Of a stretch of DNA of 5,214 nucleotides, positions 1 to 5,214 are shown piece by piece. This stretch comes from WGAB01 sp964406105. Its GTDB lineage: Bacteria; Hydrothermota; Hydrothermia; WGAB01. Each line of letters starts with the position of its first letter. Position 1 is the stretch's first letter. The position numbers and the translations under genes are program-made. The notes beneath the pieces were generated by a model that was given only the letters and a program-made list of their open reading frames with translations, had not been told where the DNA came from and ran no database searches. The DNA is taken from positions 1 to 5,214 of the forward strand of contig CAYOQK010000035.1 in assembly GCA_964406105.1 (NCBI GenBank), given 5' to 3'.

Positions 1-941
1 GGCTTGTCGCTCTTGGGCAGCGGGGCACCGAAGGCCTCTTTGATGGACACACCGTAGGGCCAATCCGGCGGGCAGATGGCGATGTACCGAGCGTACCCGC
101 CGGTGCCACCCTGGAACTTGGGATACCCGATGGCGATCAGGGCCCCAGCCTCCGGCACCTTGTCCAAGTTGGCCACTCCCTCGGCCTGACAATAGCCGTG
201 GTGCATCAGCCAGTACTCACCCACCAGGGTGGGGGTGGTATCGGTGTCCAGAGGCTCGTGGCCATGGAACAGGATGTGCCGCTGCTCGTGCAGGAACTTG
301 AGGGCTTCCAGGGAGACACCGGGGAACGGCTTGCTGGCGAAGCGCTCCTTTTTCTTCTCAAAGTCCGGGTCTCCGAGTTTCGGCCAGCGCTTGTACCAAT
401 CGGACCGCACCATCACCACAGCGCCCTCTGGGATCTTGCCGTGCTTCTTTTCCCACTCCAGGATGTCGGACACTTGCAGGTGGTACCCCGGGTTCTCCTT
501 GACCTTGTCGGCGATGTTGATCACCACCAGCGGGCGGATGGTATAGGTGGGGGGCAGTTCGTCAATGGTGGGATAGTAGGGGTCCCAGTGGGCTGGCGGA
601 TCCAATTGGGTACCGTACTGGTCAGTGGGGAGCCAGTACGCGGTGGCCACGAATCCGTGCTTCTCGTAGGTGAACACCTCACCCTTCTTGGCGTAGTCGC
701 CCAGGTCGCGGCCGGCGCGGGTGGGCTCAAAACGGGCGTTGCCGAAGCCAGGCCACACGGGAATGTGCGGGGTCATGCTATGGGTGAGGTCCACGTACTT
801 GGCGTTCACGAAGTAGTCGTTGTACACCTGCCAGAGGGGATAGGAAGACTTCGCGGAGGCCATTTGCGCGTTGCCCTGATGGGCATAGAAGAACCATCCC
901 GCAGCCAACAGCACCAAACCCCCGAGTACCACGCGCTTCAT
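1..941 (-). CDS. Exported cyclase-family (PF04199-like) protein, 3' end cut by window edge
   Basis: The frame runs from ATG at 941 to the left edge without a stop, giving 313 residues with the C-terminus missing. The start is set by AGGAGGTG at 953-946, 4 nt upstream of the ATG. Residues 1-25 look like a Sec signal peptide: Lys2-Arg3, a hydrophobic core at about 4-19, and a possible cleavage after Ala25. Family marks follow in order: VDLTHSMTP..PVWPG (50-65), YGTQLDPPAHW (109-119), MVRSDW (177-182), FPGVS (206-210), HGHEPLDTDT (226-235) and QAEGVANLD (252-260). Characterised relatives include kynurenine formamidase KynB and isatin hydrolase, metal-dependent amide hydrolases, so a periplasmic or exported hydrolase is inferred; the substrate is unknown. 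The usual HxGTHxD metal motif reads QYGTQLD here, with Gln at 108 and 112, while Asp114, His118 and Glu254 are kept. The gene is divergent from slyD. The family assignment is solid and the activity is not. Confidence 0.85.
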   Translation of the reverse strand, partial: MKRVVLGGLVLLAAGWFFYAHQGNAQMASAKSSYPLWQVYNDYFVNAKYVDLTHSMTPHIPVWPGFGNARFEPTRAGRDLGDYAKKGEVFTYEKHGFVATAYWLPTDQYGTQLDPPAHWDPYYPTIDELPPTYTIRPLVVINIADKVKENPGYHLQVSDILEWEKKHGKIPEGAVVMVRSDWYKRWPKLGDPDFEKKKERFASKPFPGVSLEALKFLHEQRHILFHGHEPLDTDTTPTLVGEYWLMHHGYCQAEGVANLDKVPEAGALIAIGYPKFQGGTGGYARYIAICPPDWPYGVSIKEAFGAPLPKSDK

Positions 942-966
942 GGAACACCTCCTGTTTGCGAAATCT

Positions 967-995
967 AACATAAAGGTCCAAGCCATCAAATTCAA
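967..995 (-). promoter_or_regulatory. Candidate sigma70-type promoter for the cyclase-family gene
   Basis: Read on the minus strand, TTGAAT (995-990) and TATGTT (972-967) are separated by 17 bp. The -35 box matches TTGACA at 4 of 6 positions and the -10 box matches TATAAT at 4 of 6. Initiation would fall near 960, leaving a leader of about 20 nt that contains the Shine-Dalgarno site at 953-946. Spacing and position are right, but the boxes are imperfect. Confidence 0.5.
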
Positions 996-1035
996 GGTGA
1001 TTTTTGCGGCTTAATCCAGTTAGGTGTCTTAGGGT

Positions 1036-1064
1036 TTGACTTCCGGGCCGGGGCCATGTATAGT
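1036..1064 (+). promoter_or_regulatory. Sigma70-type promoter for slyD
   Basis: TTGACT at 1036-1041 (5 of 6 to consensus) and TATAGT at 1059-1064 (5 of 6) are separated by exactly 17 bp. Initiation is expected near 1071, giving a leader of about 26 nt before the slyD ATG. It lies back-to-back with the cyclase-gene promoter candidate, with 40 bp between the two -35 boxes. I see no clear operator palindrome between them. Confidence 0.75.
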
Positions 1065-1086
1065 AGCCCCAATGCCTTGCAATTTT

Positions 1087-1092
1087 GGAGGT
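1087..1092 (+). promoter_or_regulatory. Shine-Dalgarno site that fixes the slyD start
   Basis: GGAGGT lies 4 nt before the ATG at 1097. It excludes the in-frame TTG at 1085 as the start, because that codon would lie upstream of and overlap the ribosome-binding site. Confidence 0.85.
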
Positions 1093-1096
1093 CAAC

Positions 1097-1579
1097 ATGA
1101 AGGTTGAACAGCACAAAGTGGTCACCCTGGAGTACCAGATCCGGAACAGCCAGGGTGAAGTGGTGGAAGATACCACAGGTCATCCTCTGCAGTACATTCA
1201 GGGTATTGGGCAACTTCTGCCTGCCCTGGAAGAGGTGCTGGAGGGGAAAGAGGTGGGCGACGAGGTGGAGGTTACCTTGAGCCCAGACCAGGCCTTTGGC
1301 CAGTACGACGAGTCCCAGATCCAAGCCATTCCCCGGGAGGCCTTTGGCGAGGGGATGGATCTCCAACCCGGGATGGTGATGTACGCCCGAACCCCGGAGG
1401 GACACCAGGTTCCTTTCCTGATTCAGGAAGTGCAGGAAAATGTGGTGATTGCCGACTTTAATCATCCCTTGGCGGGCGAAACCCTCACCTTCCATCTGAA
1501 GGTGCTGGACGTTCGGGATGCCACTCCGGAGGAACTGGCCCACGGACACGTACACGGTCCAGATGGCCACCATCACTAA
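1097..1579 (+). CDS. slyD: FKBP-type peptidyl-prolyl isomerase, SlyD family
   Basis: This 160-residue cytosolic protein matches SlyD along its whole length. The N-terminal FKBP strand reads LEYQIRNSQGEVVEDT (11-26). The segment from Pro30 carries the family's PLxY..G.G.L..ALE pattern (30-45), followed by GKEVGDEVEV (50-59) and AFGQYDE (66-72). The insert-in-flap chaperone domain spans about 73-120, and NHPLAGETLTF (122-132) returns to the FKBP fold. The tail EELAHGHVHG (145-154) is nearly identical to the start of the E. coli metal-binding tail and ends with three histidines. SlyD proteins catalyse prolyl cis-trans isomerisation, act as folding chaperones and bind nickel, often supplying [NiFe]-hydrogenase maturation. 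The tail here is short and lacks cysteine, so it offers six histidines rather than the long His/Cys tail of E. coli SlyD (196 residues). It has its own promoter and a terminator 21 nt after the stop, so it is probably mainly monocistronic. Confidence 0.95.
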   Translation: MKVEQHKVVTLEYQIRNSQGEVVEDTTGHPLQYIQGIGQLLPALEEVLEGKEVGDEVEVTLSPDQAFGQYDESQIQAIPREAFGEGMDLQPGMVMYARTPEGHQVPFLIQEVQENVVIADFNHPLAGETLTFHLKVLDVRDATPEELAHGHVHGPDGHHH

Positions 1580-1600
1580 GAACCCACATGACGATGCAAG

Positions 1601-1629
1601 ACGGGGGATTCACCGAATCCCCCGTTTTT
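1601..1629 (+). terminator. Intrinsic terminator after slyD
   Basis: A perfect 11-bp stem (ACGGGGGATTC at 1601-1611 paired with GAATCCCCCGT at 1615-1625) encloses a 3-nt loop and runs directly into TTTTT (1625-1629). The stem is GC-rich at its base and this is a canonical rho-independent terminator for plus-strand transcription. On the minus strand no T-tract follows, so it is not bidirectional. It ends 9 nt before the likely tsaD start. Confidence 0.9.
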
Positions 1630-1638
1630 GGTTCTGCG

Positions 1639-2658
1639 ATGCCCCGAGTGCTGGCCTTTGAAACCTCCTGTGACGAAACCTCGGCGGCCCTGGTGGAACA
1701 GGGCCGGGTGCTGGCCAACGTCACCCGCCAGCAGTTGATCCACTCCGAGTATGGGGGGGTAGTGCCAGAACTCGCCTCTCGGGCGCATGCACGTCTTATT
1801 TTGCCGGTTACCTTGGAGGCCCTGAAACGTTCGGGGGTGGACCTGCGAGAGGTGGACGCCGTCGCTGCCACCCGAGGCCCTGGCCTGATCGGGGCCCTGC
1901 TGGTGGGCTTGGTGTTCGCCAAGGGCCTCGCCCAGAGTTTGGAGGTACCCTTCTTAGGCATCAATCATCTGGAGGGCCACCTGTTCTCCATCTTCATCAC
2001 CCATCCAGAGGTTCCGCCCCCAATCCTTTTCCTGTTGGTGTCTGGTGGACACACAGAACTGGTCCTCATGGAACAGAGGTTCCACTATCGGGTTCTGGGG
2101 ACCACCTTGGATGACGCCGTAGGAGAAGCCTTTGACAAAGGGGCGCGTTTGCTGGGCTTGCCCTATCCTGGCGGCCCCCATATTGACCGTTGGGCGAAGC
2201 ACGGGGATCCCGCTTTTCACCGGTTTCCACGCGCGCGGGTGCCAGGCCTGGACTTCAGTTTCAGCGGCATCAAAACCGCCCTGCGTTACTACCTCCAGGA
2301 CAAAACCCCCGAGTGGATCCAACAGCACCTCCCCCATCTGGCTGCCTCGTATCAGGAGGCTCTGTTGGACATGCTTCTGGAGAAACTCCAACTGGCCGTG
2401 GAGCAAACCGGTGTCCGGAGGGTGGCGATTGTGGGCGGAGTTTCGTTGAACTCTCGGCTGCGGGAGCGACTGGCTCGGGAGTACAGCCATTGGGAAGTGC
2501 TTTTGCCCCAGCCGGAGTACTGTGCGGATAACGCTGCCATGATTGGAATGGTGGCCCATGAGCGATTGCTGAAGGGGGAGTCCCACCCATTGGACCTCGC
2601 CGCCATCCCGGACTTGGACCTGGAGAGCGGCCCCGAGCCTTATGAAGGCACCTCCTGA
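1639..2658 (+). CDS. tsaD: tRNA N6-adenosine threonylcarbamoyltransferase TsaD
   Basis: TsaD (Kae1/YgjD/Gcp family) transfers the threonylcarbamoyl group from TC-AMP to A37 of ANN-decoding tRNAs, working in the cytosol with TsaB and TsaE in bacteria. From ATG 1639 the protein has 339 residues, normal for the family. Visible motifs are FETSCDET (7-14), GGVVPELASRAH (39-50), the metal-binding HLEGH (His110, His114), VSGGHTEL (134-141), DDAVGEAFDKGARLLGLPYP (158-177), FSFSGIKTA (206-214), GGVSLNSRLR (266-275) and CADNAAMI (295-302) with metal-binding Asp297. All expected key residues are present. ATG 1639 is chosen because the family begins two or three residues before the first beta strand. An in-frame ATG at 1588 would add 17 unrelated residues encoded across the slyD terminator. 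Neither start has a convincing Shine-Dalgarno site. The 3' end overlaps the next gene by 17 bp. Confidence 0.95.
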   Translation: MPRVLAFETSCDETSAALVEQGRVLANVTRQQLIHSEYGGVVPELASRAHARLILPVTLEALKRSGVDLREVDAVAATRGPGLIGALLVGLVFAKGLAQSLEVPFLGINHLEGHLFSIFITHPEVPPPILFLLVSGGHTELVLMEQRFHYRVLGTTLDDAVGEAFDKGARLLGLPYPGGPHIDRWAKHGDPAFHRFPRARVPGLDFSFSGIKTALRYYLQDKTPEWIQQHLPHLAASYQEALLDMLLEKLQLAVEQTGVRRVAIVGGVSLNSRLRERLAREYSHWEVLLPQPEYCADNAAMIGMVAHERLLKGESHPLDLAAIPDLDLESGPEPYEGTS

Positions 2659-4198
2659 GCGTCTCGCTGAAGATCTCCCCTCGCCCAATGCGTCTCGTTT
2701 CCCCTGGTGGGGAGTAGCCTGGGTGCCTTGGGCCCTGTATGTTTTGATCTTGGCCTGGACCCAACCCGCACCGCTGGATACCGATGGCTTTAACTACCTG
2801 CGGATGTTCCATGCTCTGACCCATAGGCACCCTTTTCCTTTGCAAGCCACGGTTCCCAAACCTCTCCTGGTTTTCCTGTTCGGTGGCGTGTTCCAGGTGT
2901 TTTCCTTCCCAGGTTTGTACCTTCTGGAGATCTTGGCAGTAGGCGGTTTGATGCTGGGGTGTGCCTATTCCTTCCGTCGCAAGACCTGGGGCCCGCCCTT
3001 CGCCTTGTCCCTGGGTTTGGCCCTGGTGGCGTTGCCCTATTTCTTCACCAAACTGTGGCTGAACAACTCCACCCTGTACGCTTTGCTCTTCTTGGTGTGG
3101 GGGCTGGCTCTATTGATGGAAAAACGGTACGCCCTGGCGGCCTTTTTCCTGTTGCTCGGGGGGCTCGTGCGCCCAGAGGTGTGGGGAGCCGCGGGGTGGA
3201 TTGGATGGATGGAAACCCTTCGGCAAAAACGGTCGCCACAGCTGCTTTGGCTGCTTCTTCCCCTGACGGCCCCACTGCTTTGGATGGGCTTTGATGCATG
3301 GTTAACTCGGGATCCCCTGTATTCCAAACACGCCGTTGCGGTTTACATGAAGCAACTGGGAATCCAGCCCCTGGCAGTGGCCGACGGGCATAGGGCCCTC
3401 CGGATCATCCTCCAATGGGTGGACTTCCTTCAGGAGTTTGTCGTGTGGACCACGGCCAGCGGGTTGCTCCTCTTCTTCTGGCATTGGGTCCACGATCGGG
3501 AGATCCGCCGATATGTGACCCTGTGGTTGGACGTCATGGTGGGGACAGGCCTATACCTGGTAATGGTGCTCCTGTGGAGCGGATTTTGGCTGGAACGGCT
3601 GTGGTTCGGATGGATTGTTGCTCTGGTCGTGTTCTCCACAGCCTTTCTATGGGCCTTGGGACGTCGCTCCCGACGTTTCCAAGTCTGGTGGCTTCCCATG
3701 GGGATGGTCCTTTTGTTGATCTTTCAAACCTTTTGGCAACCACGTGACCTTCCCGGAGCACTCCAAACCCTGCGCCGAGAGGGACGGCTGTTTCGGACTG
3801 CCCAGCACTTGCCCACCCCTTTGGGGAATCTGGGGGAGTGGCGCCACATGCTGGTGCCTGGCCGCCGTTTGGGCTTGGTGCTGGCGGTGGTGGACTTTGA
3901 GTTAGAACCCAAACTCATCGGGTTGCGTGGGTTCCTCCGTTTGCCTGAGGAGGTACGCGACACCCTTCACCCCGAGTACTTGCTCCACTTCCCGGGAGAC
4001 TACCTTCAGGGAGCAGAGGTCTTGAGGCAACTGGACCGTCCCCGGGCTTCGCATCGCCTCAGGCTTTCGTCTTCAAAGGAGATGTTGGCTGTGCTCCGAT
4101 GGGTTTCGCCGGATACGCTTTGCCTTCTGTATCGTTTGGAGCCAGTTACCCCTGGGGATACAGTTCCCGTACCCGGCGGGCCAGCCCAAAGGCCTTGA
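2642..4198 (+). CDS. Polytopic membrane protein, GT-C glycosyltransferase-like
   Basis: The 518-residue protein has a short hydrophilic N-terminus, then about ten hydrophobic segments (roughly 22-40, 74-89, 91-109, 118-134, 143-159, 163-176, 200-219, 266-284, 296-313, 318-338 and 346-362; some may pair or not cross), then a soluble C-terminal region (about 365-518). After the first helix comes PLDTDGFNYLRM (44-55), resembling the acidic first loop of GT-C enzymes (ArnT/PMT-like), where an Asp (here Asp46 or Asp48) is catalytic. HPFPLQATVPKPLLVFL (63-79) resembles the next loop. A lipid-linked-sugar glycosyltransferase in the inner membrane is therefore inferred; donor and acceptor are unknown. 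Tryptophan is unusually common (29 residues). The ATG lies within the last codons of tsaD (17-bp overlap, different frame) without a well-placed ribosome-binding site, suggesting translational coupling. The last 17 residues are Pro/Gly-rich and overlap the convergent TPR gene. Confidence 0.75.
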   Translation: MKAPPERLAEDLPSPNASRFPWWGVAWVPWALYVLILAWTQPAPLDTDGFNYLRMFHALTHRHPFPLQATVPKPLLVFLFGGVFQVFSFPGLYLLEILAVGGLMLGCAYSFRRKTWGPPFALSLGLALVALPYFFTKLWLNNSTLYALLFLVWGLALLMEKRYALAAFFLLLGGLVRPEVWGAAGWIGWMETLRQKRSPQLLWLLLPLTAPLLWMGFDAWLTRDPLYSKHAVAVYMKQLGIQPLAVADGHRALRIILQWVDFLQEFVVWTTASGLLLFFWHWVHDREIRRYVTLWLDVMVGTGLYLVMVLLWSGFWLERLWFGWIVALVVFSTAFLWALGRRSRRFQVWWLPMGMVLLLIFQTFWQPRDLPGALQTLRREGRLFRTAQHLPTPLGNLGEWRHMLVPGRRLGLVLAVVDFELEPKLIGLRGFLRLPEEVRDTLHPEYLLHFPGDYLQGAEVLRQLDRPRASHRLRLSSSKEMLAVLRWVSPDTLCLLYRLEPVTPGDTVPVPGGPAQRP

Positions 4199-5214
4199 GT
4201 TTGTTGAGTTCCCGTTCCAGGTTTTGGATCTCGTGGATGGGCACTTCTCCCATGCGAACCAGAGATCGCACTTTGAGATACCGGCAGTAAGGCACCTCTG
4301 CAGGAAACAACTCCTGGAGCTTTTCCCGGACCTGGCGAAACAGACGACGCCCCTCTTCCAACTGGCCAGTGAGTACGGTAGCCTCAGCCTGGAACATCTG
4401 CACGGTAAGCACCAAGTAGGTGGATCTGCGGGGATCCAAACGCTGGAGGACCTCTTGATACCGTTGCAGGGCTCCTTGGGGATCGCCGGTTTCCACCATA
4501 GCGATTCCCTCCAGATACGCCACCATTTGTCGGAAGGACACTGGAAAGTCTTTGGGATTTTCCTCCATCAGCTGGTGGAAGTCCCGAAGAACCTGTTGAA
4601 TCTCCCCTTCATGACCTTCAAAGGTGTGCAGGGCATGTACAAAGGTTTCGGTGCCGTCTAAAAGCACCAAGGGATAACGACGATAATACGGACCATGGAG
4701 TTTGCGGTAGATGTGGGCGGCCTTTTCAAAATAGCCCAGGCGGAAATTGATGAGGATCAAGTTCAGCAGGGCATTGAGGCGAGTGAGGGGTGGAGCATGG
4801 CGGAACCAAGCCCGCCGAAAGGTTCGGAATAACACCTGCAGGGCTTCGGGGAACTTGAGAGCACGCTCGTACACCAGAAAGTGATTCATGGACGCCACCT
4901 GGTACAATGTGGGCAACCCGTGGCGCCCTGCGATCTCTTGGGCGCGTTCTAAGTAGTAACGAGCTTGAGGAAGGTCGCCCAGGTACAGCACAAAGCCCGC
5001 CAGGTTATTGTAGAAGGCGGCTTGGATTTCAGGGCGCTGAAGCGTTTCAACAATATCTCGGAGTTTCCGGTAACAGCTGCGGGCCCGCTCAATCTCCCGT
5101 CGCATAAGGCAATACCGGCCCAGTAGGTCCCAGTAGTTGGCTTGATCGCTGGGCGAAAGGAGGTCTGTTTCCTTTACCCGGGAGAGATACCGACCTGCCC
5201 GTTCAGCGTCACGG
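4146..5214 (-). CDS. TPR-repeat protein, C-terminal part (5' end beyond window)
   Basis: The frame is open from the right edge to the TAA at 4148-4146, giving 355 visible residues. An internal ATG at 5105 is not the likely start: it has no Shine-Dalgarno site, and the 36 residues encoded upstream continue the same helical repeat (QANYWDLLGRYCL followed by ERARSCYRKLRDI). At least six TPR-like helix pairs are visible at about 24-56, 63-96, 104-135, 143-174, 225-259 and 264-302. The clearest are NLAGFVLYLGDLPQARYYLE and YLEGIAMVETGDPQGALQRY. No signal, membrane segment, catalytic motif or C-terminal HTH is seen. TPR arrays mediate protein-protein contacts. Such C-terminal arrays occur in large bacterial regulators (SARP/BTAD or MalT-like), but the missing N-terminus is needed to tell; the absent C-terminal HTH argues against a LuxR/MalT layout. 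The 3' end overlaps the glycosyltransferase-like gene by 53 bp. Confidence 0.85.
   Translation of the reverse strand, partial: RDAERAGRYLSRVKETDLLSPSDQANYWDLLGRYCLMRREIERARSCYRKLRDIVETLQRPEIQAAFYNNLAGFVLYLGDLPQARYYLERAQEIAGRHGLPTLYQVASMNHFLVYERALKFPEALQVLFRTFRRAWFRHAPPLTRLNALLNLILINFRLGYFEKAAHIYRKLHGPYYRRYPLVLLDGTETFVHALHTFEGHEGEIQQVLRDFHQLMEENPKDFPVSFRQMVAYLEGIAMVETGDPQGALQRYQEVLQRLDPRRSTYLVLTVQMFQAEATVLTGQLEEGRRLFRQVREKLQELFPAEVPYCRYLKVRSLVRMGEVPIHEIQNLERELNKLKAFGLARRVRELYPQG

Noticed and set aside
198..968. Long plus-strand open frame of 256 codons opposite the cyclase-family gene
   Set aside because: It is antisense to a gene with a clear Shine-Dalgarno site, signal peptide and family motifs. 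Its own translation resembles no protein family and it has no ribosome-binding site.
1020..1033. Direct repeat TTAGG...TTAGG just upstream of the slyD -35 box as an operator
   Set aside because: It is two 5-base units only, with no dyad symmetry and no third copy, so chance is a sufficient explanation.
1085..1096. TTG at 1085 as an upstream start for slyD
   Set aside because: The Shine-Dalgarno site at 1087-1092 overlaps this codon and is correctly spaced for the ATG at 1097, where SlyD homology also begins.
992..1576. Long minus-strand open frame of 194 codons opposite slyD
   Set aside because: It covers the slyD promoter and coding region on the other strand. The slyD product is unmistakable, so this is a shadow of its codon composition.
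1588..1638. N-terminal extension of TsaD from ATG 1588 as the main start
   Set aside because: The 17 extra residues are encoded by the terminator hairpin and its flanks, match nothing in TsaD, and have no Shine-Dalgarno site upstream. It is kept only as a possible re-initiation site.
1954..2688. Long minus-strand open frame of 244 codons opposite tsaD
   Set aside because: It is antisense to conserved TsaD motifs and gives no recognisable protein.
4147..4160. Small palindrome (TACCCCTGGGGATA) as a terminator between the convergent genes
   Set aside because: The stem would have a one-base loop and no T-tract on either strand, and it lies within both coding regions.
5103..5105. ATG at 5105 as the start of the TPR protein
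   Set aside because: The frame stays open to the window edge, the upstream residues form the first helix of a TPR-like pair, and there is no ribosome-binding site before this ATG.

Overview
This looks like an ordinary chromosomal segment of a bacterium of moderately high GC (roughly 60 % by eye). The evidence is a near-consensus sigma70-type promoter, good Shine-Dalgarno sites and one textbook intrinsic terminator. The bacterium-type TsaD and SlyD fit this. The phylum cannot be fixed from the sequence. I see no tRNA, rRNA, CRISPR array, insertion sequence or phage gene.

Layout. (1) Bases 1-941, minus strand: most of an exported cyclase-family (PF04199-like) protein whose C-terminus runs off the left edge. 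(2) Bases 942-1096: a divergent intergenic region with a promoter candidate for each direction. (3) Bases 1097-1579, plus strand: an SlyD-type FKBP peptidyl-prolyl isomerase/metallochaperone with a histidine-rich tail. (4) Bases 1601-1629: a strong intrinsic terminator. (5) Bases 1639-2658, plus strand: tsaD, the catalytic subunit of tRNA t6A37 synthesis, starting only 9 nt after the terminator T-tract. (6) Bases 2642-4198, plus strand: a Trp-rich polytopic membrane protein resembling GT-C glycosyltransferases, overlapping tsaD by 17 bp. (7) Bases 4146-5214, minus strand: the C-terminal part of a TPR-repeat protein that enters from the right edge and overlaps the membrane-protein gene tail-to-tail by 53 bp.

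The genes do not form one obvious pathway. slyD, tsaD and the membrane-protein gene are co-directional and closely packed, but the terminator should uncouple slyD from the other two unless read-through is controlled. No new defence or mobile system is evident. The points most worth a second look are the terminator abutting the tsaD start (with an in-frame ATG just before the hairpin), the histidine substitutions in the cyclase metal motif, and the convergent coding overlap.
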